From: Leucaena leucocephala
Lineage: Eukaryota; Streptophyta; Magnoliopsida; Fabales; Fabaceae
Assembly (NCBI GenBank): GCA_037074615.1
Contig: CM073550.1
Coordinates: forward strand, 12,046,001 to 12,110,000
Direction of reading: 5' to 3'
DNA: 64,000 bases
This document shows positions 25,220 through 35,914 of the stretch, in pieces. Numbering within the stretch: the first letter of the stretch is position 1; each line of letters opens with the position of its first letter. A program made the translations under genes and the position numbers. A model generated the notes under the pieces. It ran no database searches. It had not been told where the DNA came from and was given only the letters and a program-made list of their open reading frames with translations.

Positions 25220-25322
25220 CTAAGAAATGATCTCTTTTGTGAGATATACCGTCGAGATAGTGAACAATGACATGAGCCATGTCTGCGTCAACCACTCCAT
25301 TCTCTTGTGCAGTTTCCCCCAT
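25220..25322 (-). pseudogene. Exon 1 of decarboxylase copy 1
   Basis: Starts at the ATG at 25322 (MGETAQENGVVDADMAHVIV) and ends DHFLG at donor GTAATTTT; the split glycine codon joins exon 2 in frame. The frame is also open upstream to an ATG at 25427. I prefer the downstream start because homology with copy 2 is clear only from about the VDADMA motif onward. Confidence 0.7.
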
Positions 25323-25427
25323 TTTCTTTTCTTCTTCCTGGGTGGCCTTTTCAGAGTTAAAATTCAACGGCAAAATATGCCTTTTTATAAAGTTGGAGTG
25401 TGATGTCAACATTGATGTGTCTACCAC

Positions 25428-26014
25428 TCTAACGAAAGAATATTAGGATGCGTTTTAACCAAAAGTAATAGGACTTTTAGGACGACTGGTAGGTATGGTT
25501 TTGAATTCAAAATGATCACGTTTTTGTATTATAACATGAAGGGGTGTTTGGGCAAGATCTTGAGTTTGAACCTTTTGAAAAGATACAGTCTTATGTCATA
25601 CTATATAGGCATGGAAAAAGAAGAAGTATAAAGAAATAGCTACGTATGGGATAGCAACATACAAGACGCAAATTTAAAGAAAACTTACGTGGCAGAACAT
25701 AGAAACTCCTACAAACATCGACCAAAATAAATTAAACTGTCGAACAAATTAAACTAAGGGATAACTATTTAAGCCGCAAATTTATCATTTTTTCGACTTC
25801 CATATGACACTTGGGAATTACTTTTCTTGTTCTTTTAGAAGATTTATAGATAGAGTTAAAATTAGAAAAAAAATAATAATAAATGAGAAAACCCCACCAA
25901 TGTCCTATACTACTGGATCAAAGAAACCATCCCTCCCAATTAATAATCACCCTAATGTTTACCAAAATACTATAAAAAATAGGGATTCCTTGCTATGGTT
26001 CTCATAGGGAATCT

Positions 26015-26055
<41 letters not shown>

Positions 26056-26214
26056 CAGGCTAGAGGAGATTGCAAAATAGTAAATATTCAATGAAACTCA
26101 ACATTTGCCCAAGGTGTGCATTTGCTTGTCTATTCTTCATCATAATATTGTAATCTAAACCTCATGAAGATTTATGTCTTACACAATTAACATCTATAAA
26201 TGAGAGTTGACTAA
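25428..26214. other. Upstream flank of decarboxylase copy 1
   Basis: No gene seen. Part (about 25480-25600) resembles the flank upstream of copy 2 (46680-46790), so the duplication that made the two copies included some promoter sequence. A (TA)n microsatellite lies at 26018-26050. Confidence 0.5.
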
Positions 26215-26335
26215 AAGGATTATATAGATTTAAGAAGATTTTGATTTTGGATTCTTGATAAACTCCATGTATGATATGACATAATATTGTATCTTTTCAA
26301 AAGCTGAAATTTTGTTATTAACACTTTCGTCCTGT
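26215..26335 (-). repeat. Dispersed repeat, inverted relative to 46745-46865
   Basis: Minus strand reads GTTAATAACAAAATTT, then GAAAAGATACA, then AAGAATCCAAAATCAAAATC and CTTCTTAAATCTATATAATC. The same string of motifs occurs in plus orientation at 46745-46865 and 47985-48105. Its nature is unknown; it could be a MITE fragment or a duplicated regulatory segment. Confidence 0.65.
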
Positions 26336-26339
26336 GCTT

Positions 26340-26790
26340 TTTATTGAATTAATTAAATGTCCCGATTTCCATGTGCTAGTGGTGACCTATGGCTCCGTCC
26401 AAAGCCCTTTTTGCAAGCTAGTCAGCCAAACCATTATGGTCTTTACTTATATGATGGAGTCAACTTGCCAATCCCTCTTCATCACTCTCTTAATTTAAGA
26501 ATCACCCCCTAATCTTCATACGTGCCTGGGACCTCATTGAGGATCAAGTGGATAGCTTCCACAGAGTCGCTTCTTAAAATGATATTCCTTTCACCCTGAT
26601 CCCAAGCTCTCCGGAGTCCCATCAAGAACCCTCACAATTCGGCAGTGAGATGATCTCCTTCTTCTAGTCTGAGGAGAAAACCTTCTATATCAAACAATTA
26701 TTATGGTCTATTATATTGACACGCCGCCGCACGCAACTCGACTAAAGCAGAGAGAAAAGGCACCATCAACCTCGACTACGTATAGCCCAT
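26340..26790 (-). mobile_element. LINE-type RNase H domain remnant
   Basis: Minus strand shows GFLMGLRRAWDQGERNIILR then SDSVEAIHLILNEVPGTYED. These are typical of the plant RNase H-like domain (RVT_3 type) at the end of non-LTR retrotransposons and related host proteins. The upstream side carries a degenerate VEVDGAFS segment equivalent to the first catalytic block, and the downstream side a degenerate VWLTSLQKGL end. Several in-frame stops occur. No reverse transcriptase is seen next to it. Confidence 0.7.
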
Positions 26791-26799
26791 TCCTCTCTA

Positions 26800-27640
26800 C
26801 AATATCAATATTAGTAGCATGGTGTTGCTGCACATTAATTTGAATCCCATTGAGCTTAGTTGTCGTGTGTAGCATGCAACCAATAAGCCAGTCAGTTTTA
26901 ATTTCTCAATAAGATTTAAGTTAGTGGAGCCTACGTATGTTAATCACGGGGAAACACACGCACGTACATATTAAATGCATACATGTGTCTTCTCCTTGAA
27001 TCATTTTTGTTAGGTCATCTGCCCTTCAATTAAAGAAAGCATTAAATGAAAAGTCTTCTGCCGACATTTTGGGCATATGTGCATTAAATATGTAATATAT
27101 CAATAATAGCTAAAGATTACTGCTCTATATTTTTATTTATAAGGTAAAGAGAGAAAGAACTATTTGTTCTTATTTATAAGTAATATCATTAAACTTTTTA
27201 TATGAATATACAATTTTACTATTTATTTATTAATGTGTTAACTTTATTCTTATGTGATATAAATATATATATTAAATAAGGATAAAATTAAAAAATTTTA
27301 ATTTTAAGGCAATAATAAACTTATATTTTTATATATTTATGCATATTATTTTGGCAAATTTTTATTATTATTTTGGTCATTAATTGTATTATTTATGCAT
27401 TAATTATATTAATGTACCTTATATTGAATTAATGTTTAATAGAAATATAATTATCATATTTTTATAATTTTTTTAAATAATTTTTTAAAATAAAATATAT
27501 TATATTATTATGATTTATATTTAGGTATTTAGGAAAAATAAAAATTTATAAAAATAATAATAATAAATTATAAATTTAAAAATTACACATGATGACCTAT
27601 GAGATAAACCTTGTAATTTGACCAATTAGTTTTCTCCATT
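26800..27640. other. AT-rich intergenic region
   Basis: Strongly AT-rich between about 27060 and 27590. I see no exon, repeat unit or terminal inverted repeat. Confidence 0.5.
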
Positions 27641-28130
27641 TACTTCAGCATTTATTCCCGTCCAAGCAGGGGGAGCAGACCACGCCGTGACCTCTCACCC
27701 CCGTATGGCCGTCACCCTCCATTCCTTCCCACCAACACCCACGCCATTCATCACCATCTTCCACAGCCGTTCCCCATTATCCGTTCCACCATCTTCCACA
27801 GCCGTCACGCCGCACCTGAGCATCCGCTAGCACCTCTCACGCTCTCTGTCTCAGCCCCTCGTACGCGATCATCGATTTACCCACACACGTAGAGCGAACT
27901 CCACCTCCTTTGTTCCAGAAGCATCGTCGGTCAAGCAGAGAAGAGAGCACCAGCGACGAAATCCCACCACAGAACCAGCAGCAACGGAGGAGACACTCCC
28001 AGTGACGGCCCAGATGTGCAGTAGCGTCGGCGTAGACGTGAACAGCGAGATAGCAGCGACGTCATCCATCTCTTCCATGGCTGAACGTTCATTGATTATC
28101 GGTCAAGCAGATATGGCGTCCATACGTGGC
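27640..28130. other. GC-rich island of unknown origin
   Basis: About 490 bp clearly richer in G+C than its surroundings, with many CCGTC, CCACAGCCGT and CACGCC motifs. A 70-codon minus-strand frame (27869-28078) lies inside, but its product (MEEMDDVAAISLFTSTPTLL..) has no recognisable family. It could be the 5' end of a lost gene or an untranslated region of a retrotransposon; family LTRs in this window have similar C-rich zones. Confidence 0.4.
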
Positions 28131-29344
28131 TAGTGGGTCCACATCCTCAATTTAATGGTAAATACATGAGTTTGTTAGTTCCCATTAATTATCTTATAAT
28201 TTCTAAATTTTAAAATAATTTTATAATTATTGAAAAACTTTGTATTATTTATATTTTTGTATTAAAATATTATTGTGATTGAATTTTTGTTAGTATTTGA
28301 TATTGTTCTTTTATTAAATTTAATTTAATTTATTTTAATTTAAGTTAAATTTTGTACTGAGATTATTGTGAATATTTAATAATTTTTTAAGGTGGTTTAA
28401 ATTATTTTGGATCATTTGTTATTTATTAGCTTTAAGTCTTTCTATTTTGAATATTTAATTTATTTTTAAACATTAATCTCTAATATCCTTAGTCCTATTT
28501 TATTATTCTGGTAGCAATTAATAGATTGCGACTTTAGAAAATATTTTTTGATAATTCGAGATGATTTAATTGTTAGATTAAAAGTTTAATTATAATTATT
28601 GATTCATTATTTTTAATTCCTATATCTGTTAAAGTTATGATTATCTACGCTATTGAATTAGAGAATTACTTTTATCATTGTTGATTACTTGCGTATTCAT
28701 CTATTTTCCATTTATTATCCATTTTATAAAAAAATACCAAAATATTTTATTTAAATTCATTTTAATTCTTAGCAATTAGTTGTTAGTCAATCAATCAAAA
28801 TCCTATTTTATAGCTTAGGTTGCATTTCATTTAATTACTTATAAATCTAATTTTATATTTTAAACTCCTCAAAGAGAACGATCTGAGGTAATACTATACG
28901 CAAAGCAACCTCAAGGCGATATCAGACTTAGATTGTTCTAGGCAAGCTTAATGAAATTTAAGATTTTTCTTGATCTATATAAAACATGCTAGAAGCAATT
29001 TATAAATAGAACTAGAGAGTCTAAACCATTCCATATAAAGACAAAAATTTAATACACTATTGACAATTTGTTATATATATATTTTGACATATGCATTATA
29101 TATATGGTTATGGTCTTGAGCTTCCTCTATATGCTGTATACAGTAGCCATTTATCTCTCCCGGTTGCCTAAGACCAGATGGTGGAGATGGAATTAATACA
29201 TCACCACTGTTGATGGACTCACATTTGAGGAGGAGAAATACTGTGGCCAAGTGAGTTAAAAGTGGAAAATGTCCCACATTAGATAGAGTTGCAACTAATA
29301 CACATTGATATGTCTATATTTTTGTATATATTAAAATATTTTTA
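28131..29344. other. Intergenic region left of decarboxylase copy 2
   Basis: No gene found. It ends at the breakpoint near 29344, where homology to exon 5 of the decarboxylase begins abruptly. A 68-codon minus frame (29071-29277) has a hydrophobic start but no support. Confidence 0.45.
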
Positions 29345-30589
29345 AATGTATTTTGAACGAGTTATAGTAATGCAACAAGGAATTGGACAGTCCAGGAACT
29401 TGTGGCCTGAAATAGTTATGCTTCCAATAGGTTTCTTGAAATAAATTTCAGGTCGCGTTCATTCAACTCATGTTATGTATTATGATATTAGGTACTATGT
29501 TTTCATCCGGGTATCAAGTTACTTATCACAATAGATATGAGAAAAGTAGGAACTAGCACTACAAAAAAAAAATAAAGTTTTGGTGACGATTTTTCAAATT
29601 TTTAGCGACAACAAAGTTTCTGCGGCGACAACAAAGTCGCCATTGAAAGAAAGACTTTCTGTTGCGACACATATTGTTGCTGTAAGTTATAGTATCTGCA
29701 GCGACATATACACGTATCACGGCAGAAAGTCTATAGTTTCTGCGGCAATAATTTTTTGTCCCCGTAGAAGGCAGGATTAAACGGCGACTTTTGTATTCTT
29801 TAGCGGTGACAAATGACGCCGCTAAAAGTCTTAATAAATTTTTTTCCCAATTTGGAGGGATTTTAAGCAACTATCTAATATATAAAATTAAATTACTGAA
29901 TAATATTATTTTTAAATAATAAATAAAGGAATTTTACATGTTATTTTAATAAGAAGAGATTATACAAATAATAATGTGATGTATGTGCAAGAAGGAGATG
30001 AAACAAGGGTATATGTATGAGAGAGATATTATAAATGTGTGTCAATAAACATGAGAGTTAGTATGTGTGTGTTAGAGACAATGTGGGGAGGAGATAGAGA
30101 GAGGGAGATGTGTGTGAGAGAAAATAAGGAGAAATAAATGATATAAAATACATACATTCTTAGTTACTGTTGCATATAACATCTATTATTACATTTCATG
30201 TAATATCCCAACTTGTGTAAAAAATAATTTATAAGGTACTATTGAGTTTAAGAGTATTTTTCTAAAATTAAAAAGTCTCAAAAGTAAAATTTGAGAGAAA
30301 GAATAAAGGAAAGAATTATTATTAAAAATATTTTTGGGTTAAGAAAAATTAAGAAAAAATCATAAAATGAGTATTTTGGGGGTTTAGAAAATTATAAAAG
30401 AGTTTATTTCTCCAAAAGATGCCCAAATAATTTAATAGCTATTTTTGGAGAATTAAAGGCTTATTTTCTTAGAAAATTCAAGAAAAATAGTTAGAGGTTA
30501 AAATCTCTAATGAGTTGAAGAAGCTATTGGAGGAAAAATATAATTATTTTATGAAGAGAATTATTTCCTAAAAAATATTTGATAAAAGT

Positions 30590-30720
30590 AAGACTTTTAG
30601 TAACGACTTTGTTTGTCGCCGCTGAAAGTCCTGAGTTTATGCGGCAACAAAAGAAAGTCGCTATTTAAAGTCTTACTTTCAGTAGTGATTTTCTTTTGTC
30701 TCTGTTAATACATTTTAATA
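30590..30720. repeat. Internal block of CACTA subterminal motifs
   Basis: Contains GTCGCCGCTGAAAGTC, GCGGCAACAAAAGAAAGTCG and ACTTTCAGTAGTGATTTTC, like the two ends, but 1.1 kb inside the element. It marks the left border of the captured gene segment and may be the fossil end of a smaller CACTA. Confidence 0.6.
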
Positions 30721-31627
30721 TTCATTAGGAATCTCCTTCTCTTTTTTATTCCTCACATCGACAGCTTCAGAGAACAATAAGCATCGAGAGCGGAAGACAA
30801 AGGGAGAGCACAAAGGAAAGACCAGAGGATTATGACGTTGGAAGAGTGAGCGGAGGACAGAGATTAGGCTTGTAACATCGTCAACCATCTAAGGTGAGTT
30901 CTCTGATTCCATCTTCAATCTGTCTCCTCTGTTTTCTTTCAATTATGGGGTGGATCACCTATTAAAGTCAAGATTTTGAGTAGCTTTTAGTTGATTGAGT
31001 GAAAATGAGTAAGTATTTAAATTTTTTGACTTCAAACTGTCGTTGAATGTTGGGGTTGCTAGTAGACTTGCTATGGGTATGCATTTTGAAGTGTTTCTAA
31101 CTATTTAAATTTAGGGTTTTGAAATTAAATAACTGATTAAGTAATTAACGAAGCTTAAAAAAGTGGAATCAAGCTTTAATCCGAAATTATGGTTGCTGTA
31201 TGATCTTCTATATTTGTGAACAAGGTTACCGAACAGGGGAGCTTGAATATGTGTGTTTGCAACCTTGATTTCCTGTAAACAGAGGCAAAAATTGATTAAT
31301 TAAACCTCCTAGGAGATGTTCTTATCGATCGTCTTTATCGCGATGATGTCGTGTAACTGAATCTTTACTGAAAGTAGTCTGAGCTGACTGCTTTCATTCT
31401 TCCAATCCCACTTTGACCAATTTTAGCATACTTCATGTTGCTGTTTGAATCATCTTGATCAACAAAAACAGGCACTGGACAGCCCTTCCAGCTATCAAAA
31501 AGAATCCCAAATCTTGGAAGGAATGATGAAGACAGTTCTCTGTAAAACCACTTTCCATTCGGATGGTGTGATCGTGGTCGTCTTTATTAGTTGATATCAC
31601 ATGCCAAGAGGGTGTTAGTGAACAGAC

Positions 31628-32590
31628 ATATACAAATGCCAAGAGGGTATTAGTTGATATCACATTCAGTGAACCATGCACTGGACTTGGTGGATTTGAT
31701 TGTCTGAACTCATCAAACTGTGATGTAAGTTGGTTTCTAATGACTAGCTAGAACTATGTTTAGTAAGAATCTGTCACTGTTTCTTAAAAAGTTTTCAATA
31801 TTGAAATGATGGTCCTCGAGCAAGGTCTTCGCAATTGGTCCCGCCGATGTGCGTGCTTCTTCTCTGCAAATTATTAGATCAGGCACTCACTATAGTCTTG
31901 AAGTGATTCTCTCAAAATATGTGTACGGGCGTACAGTAATCCAAGTTGCAGATAATATTTGCGCAGATCAAGCTGGAAACGGTTTCAAGAGAACCAATAG
32001 TTCTTCTCTGATCATTCACTTCGGTAAGGTTCAAGTTGCCAATTTTTTGTACTAATGTGATGTTTAATTAGTATTGTTATGGCACTGACAAAACAGTTTG
32101 ATGGCTAGATAGAAGACCAGTTACGGTAGATTTCTGGACTTCAGTTCCACCATATGAGTTGGTAATTAACAAATTCCCAAGAACAGTTACTGCAACTAGC
32201 AAAACAGAAGACCTGATAATTTTCTTGGAATTCAGCATTCCCTAAGAAATTCAACTGAGCAGATTCTCAACGCATTACATGTCAATGTCATCAATTGACC
32301 TGATAATTATTTTCCTTGTAGAGAGGAGAACTGATGTCAGCAAACAATGTCATCAAGAAACTGGGAAATCACAAAGGGTATAGATTCAAGACAATCATCG
32401 TCACAAGACTTGTAGTTTTGTTATATCCACTAGTGACAGAATGAACTTCTGATTTTGCAACGATAAAAATTTCTGAGGTTGTTTTCTAACAGGTGGCTAG
32501 ACTTGGAGAAGAACTTGTTCTGGCTTGGTATGGGAGGAGGAAGATTAGTTTTAATTCATGCTGCCATGCATATCTCAATCTTCAACGTTT
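31628..32590 (+). pseudogene. Host-gene fragment captured by the CACTA element
   Basis: At least three exon-like blocks in one direction with splice sites. Block a ends DITFSEPCTGLGGFDCLNSS-NCD at donor GTAAGT (31725). Block b (about 31810-32023) encodes SLQIIRSGTHYSLEVILSKY through LIIHF at donor GTAAGG (32024). Block c starts at 32109 after CTAG and continues in phase with DRRPVTVDFWTSVPPYELVI, then FLEFSIP. There a TAA and a frameshift break the frame before NSTEQILNALHVN. A later block (32490-32590) reads WLDLEKNLFWLGMGGGRLVL, possibly a membrane-segment start. From memory this resembles a family of large, uncharacterised plant membrane proteins with an Ig-like N-terminal region; I could not verify that. 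An exon-joining frame across the intron supports real gene capture. Confidence 0.6.
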
Positions 32591-34117
32591 GTAAACTATT
32601 TTTGATTATGTACACTTATTTCAATCATCTTTATTTGCATGATTATGTAAACTTATGTGTTAACTGCAAGTATTGGTTATCTAAATGACTGCACATCTTT
32701 AATTCTTTCGACAAAACTATTTTTTATCGGATTTAATATAAAAGTTTGATACTTGTGGTACATGACACTTGTACTTCTTTTTTTTACAGGCCGTTACACT
32801 ATTTAAATTATATTTTGGTGACAGAGACATGTTCAATGACATAATGATGTATTTTTAAGATTGAGAGACCAAAATATTTTCAAGATTCAAGCAACAAATG
32901 ACTGAATTCTTTATTGTGCATTATTATATTCAATTATTTCTCGAATGAAGCCAAGATTTTAAAGAAGAGAAATCACTCTCAATCTAATGATAGTTCAATT
33001 GTGAAAAAGTGTGCATACTCAATTGCAAGAAGAGTTTAATAAAAAATTTCAAGAGAAGAAGAATGTATGCAATTCGAGCAAAGACTAATGGAGCAAATGA
33101 TACAAGTTCAATTCACTGCCTTAATATAGAGGGGTAACTAGAGGCACTTACTTTTTCTACTCCTAGTATTAGTCCTTCCATATAATATTTATATTACAAC
33201 TAAATATTTTTATTTTATTTTTAAATATGTTTAAGTAATTGATGTACTCTAATATTTTAAAGAATGATGTGAATTATTCAATAATATTATTAGATTTTAG
33301 TTCATTTAATTATTTATTATTTTATTTATATATTTATAAGCCCATTATAGGTTTTCATTTAGAAAAAATTAGGAAAAAGAATTTAAAAGCAATTATTGAC
33401 TTTAAATTGTCGCTGTAGATTCTACTTTCAGCAGTAACAATTGTCGCCGCCCTTACTTTGCCTTTGGTGGCAACATTAGATTTCATGGTTTTTGTTCAAC
33501 TTTTAGCGGCGACCCAATATCGCTACTGATTGTTGACATTCAACGACTACTTTCAATTGTCGTCGCTAATTCTTATAGGCGATAGTCTTATAGACGACGA
33601 CTTGACAGTGACAAAAAGTCATTGCTAAAGGTTTTCAGCGGCCACAAAAATGTTAATTTTTTTTTAGTGTAGGAGCACTAAATAGACCCCTAAGATATAA
33701 TAATATAGACTATCCAAATGGAGGGTACATTTAATTTTTATACTTTATTTTAAAAAAATATTTTAATATAAAGAGAATCTAAAATATAGTCTCTTAATTG
33801 TCAGTTTTCCAAAAATAACTATTTTTATTTAAAAATTATTAATTAAAAAATTTAAACTAGTACTGTCCAAACTAAATGTAGAGGGTGGAGATTTCCCTAC
33901 AACTGTTTGCAAGAAAAGTGTGTGCATGGGTTGGGGGGGGTATGTGTTGAATACGATAATGCTAATCTCCAATACAACGATATTGTTGATTGGTTTATTA
34001 TTGTCTATTATTTCTTGCTAACTTACTTTAAGTTTTGTATTATAGTAGTGTTAGTTTGATATATATAAATATATATATATATATATATTTGAATTTCATT
34101 TCATCTGTTATACCCAC

Positions 34118-34229
34118 CCCAACATCAAAAGGTAACATCATTCCAAATAGTGCGGCATCACAATGAATGCAGAATCTATCTTGAGTAGTACAAGATCAAA
34201 GTCATCAATGGCTCTCTTTAAGGTAGTCC
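34118..34229 (-). pseudogene. Exon 4 of decarboxylase copy 2
   Basis: 112 nt against 137 nt in copy 1: a 25-nt deletion removes the segment equivalent to SLEDCGFT and shifts the frame. The donor is GTGGGT where copy 1 has GTAAGT. Confidence 0.8.
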
Positions 34230-34335
34230 CTACAGCAAGACAACCCCATTAATGTTATACATATATCTGCGGATATGACTGTGTAGACATATATATATAG
34301 AGAGAGAGAGAGAGAGTAGAAGAAAAAAAGAAGAC

Positions 34336-34487
34336 CTATGTTTAGGTTGATTATGGCTGGCTCGTCCTTGTTTGCAAGAAGTGACTCCTTTAGTTCGTTG
34401 TAGTCCGAAGAAGCCTTGCTGCTTTCAACACTGAATAATGTGAGTCCCGTGATGTGTAAATGATTCCATCGGGAATATAGTTCCCTC
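34336..34487 (-). pseudogene. Exon 3 of decarboxylase copy 2
   Basis: 152 nt. Relative to copy 1 it has lost 43 nt (the VKCVVVGTSISGEM segment) and gained one base in the ELYxPDG segment (34473-34478). The place equivalent to the LTR B insertion is uninterrupted here and serves as the empty site. Confidence 0.82.
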
Positions 34488-34873
34488 CTGTTTGTATGGT
34501 ATATAGAAAGAAAAAACTCGTCACATTTGTTTTTATTTTAATACCCTCCCCAGTTTTTAATATAAAAATTAATTTATTAATTTAAGTAGATTAAAATAAT
34601 GAGATTAATCAATTAATTATAATAAATATAACATGATCTACATATAAACTGATATGTAATATTAGAGTATTTTTCAATTTATAAATTAGATAAATTAATT
34701 TAGAGATAAATGATATATATAAAAATATATAAATTATGGTATTATATTTAAGATTAAATTCAACTTAGAAACTACCTCATATATTAAAGAACATAGGTAG
34801 TATTTTCTTATCAGTTGAACTTTTAGAATTGAGGCTAAATAAATTTAACAAGCCTAGAATTAAAATTGTTACT

Positions 34874-34954
34874 GTACTAAAAAATATAGTGCATTACCCT
34901 GTACTAAAAAATATAGTGCATTACCCTGTACTAAAAAATATAGTGCATTACCCT
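34874..34954. repeat. 27-bp unit in three tandem copies over a splice donor
   Basis: Three exact 27-bp units (34874-34900, 34901-34927, 34928-34954), each with AAAAAATATAGTGCATTACC. On the minus strand each contains GGTAATG, the exon-2 donor of decarboxylase copy 2, so the donor is triplicated. Confidence 0.9.
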
Positions 34955-35183
34955 GCTAAAATCCATTGGAGATTTCCTTCAGTTTCACCCCTGGTAGCAT
35001 ATCCCCAGTACTCATTCTTCTCTATTTGCCATAGTTTGGCAAACCAATCAAGTACGCATAAGTGAAATGGAATTGAGTTAAGCGAATTACTGGTGCCTAT
35101 AAATGGATCACCAAGATTGTTCAAGAATAAACGCTGTAACGGCATCAATGCATCATAACTGAAGTCTTGATTAGCTGGATAAC
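34952..35183 (-). pseudogene. Exon 2 of decarboxylase copy 2
   Basis: 232 nt as in copy 1, open, encoding GYPANQDFSYDALMPL through GYATRGETEGNLQWILA. The conserved GGTEGN motif has Gly to Glu. The next segment, to 35760, is intron 1 sequence up to element D. Confidence 0.82.
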
Positions 35184-35841
35184 CTGCGTACATACAGTAA
35201 AAACTACTTTTCAGTATAGCTCAACTTATTAGAAACTCAATCTAGTAATGATTGATAATTCCTTCATTTTTGAATAATTTAGATCCATGTCCCTGAGATA
35301 TTTGAGAGGATATGTTGGCTATCAAGAGACTAACATTAACCCTTCTCCTTTATCCGACTTTGGGATTGGCTATAAAATATAGATAGGGTTATTATTGTTG
35401 ATCATTATAGTTTAATTAAATTTTGGTTTTGGTCTATGAAATTTTAAATAATAATTTTTCACCTTATAATTTTTTCTATCTAAAATGTTAGTCCATATAG
35501 TTTCATTATAAATTGATTTTAATTTTAATGGTAATGTTTTTAAAGTATATGAACTAAAAATAAAATTTGTTAAAAGTATAAAATGTCATATATAGGTCAC
35601 ACACATACTCGCATCCAAATTCTTATAAAATTATTGGAACTAATGTTTTGAACGGAAAGAAATATAGAGATGAAATATCACCATTTTAAAACTATATGAA
35701 TTAAAATTAAAATTCAATCAAACTGTAAGAATTAATAATAATATTGACCCTTTTAGTTTTTGTTATGGCCAAGAATTTTGTATTTAAAAAATAAAATTTA
35801 TTAAAGGGGTATATATATATGTTACAATTAATGTCAAGGTG

Positions 35842-35914
35842 AAGACGTTAGCTGAGTGGTTATAAGGCGAGAATTAACTTCCGAGATCCCGTGTTTGATC
35901 CCTTGGTGCTGCAA
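35842..35914 (+). promoter_or_regulatory. tRNA-like segment, element D 5' LTR
   Basis: A-box-like TAGCTGAGTGG at 35849-35859 and B-box-like GTTTGATCC at 35893-35901, 44 nt apart, 88 nt from the LTR start. It is followed by TTTTCTTTTTATTTTC. The 3' LTR has the same pair at 42813 and 42857 with a better B box (GTTCGATCC). Confidence 0.68.

Larger units (their letters stand above)
19474..25322 (-). pseudogene. Serine/histidine decarboxylase-like copy 1, interrupted by a solo LTR
   Basis: A PLP-dependent group II amino-acid decarboxylase. In plants this family includes serine decarboxylase, which makes ethanolamine, and tomato histidine decarboxylase. Five exons can be placed by GT..AG borders: 25220-25322 (from MGETAQ), 24495-24726, 24372-24387 joined across the LTR to 20877-21059, 20614-20750 and 19474-20058. 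Diagnostic motifs are FHLNNAGDPF, EYWGYVTSGGTEGNLQGILV, YTSRDSHYSV, FYIHCDAALFG, and SGHKFLGCP with the PLP lysine. The C-terminal exon is open to its stop. Without the LTR and one copy of its target duplication the exon-3 frame runs through, so the coding region seems to have been intact until the insertion. An alternative upstream ATG exists at 25427. The N-terminus is shorter than in typical serine decarboxylases. Substrate cannot be told from sequence. Confidence 0.85.
29557..33669. mobile_element. CACTA transposon, non-autonomous, in intron 4 of decarboxylase copy 2
   Basis: Starts CACTACAAAAAAAA and ends TTTTTTTTAGTG, giving CACTA-type inverted termini. A 3-bp duplication TAG flanks it (29554-29556 and 33670-33672), as expected of the CACTA superfamily. 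Subterminal zones (29580-29830, 30590-30720, 33385-33660) are packed with direct and inverted copies of GCGGCGACAA/TTGTCGCCGC-type motifs, the usual transposase-binding arrangement. Copy 1 intron 4 has no insertion at the matching place. No transposase reading frame is present. The interior holds a piece of a multi-exon host gene. Confidence 0.88.

Noticed and set aside
29071..29277. 68-codon minus-strand frame with a hydrophobic start
   Set aside because: No homology recognised, no conserved neighbour, and it lies beside a truncation breakpoint; probably chance.
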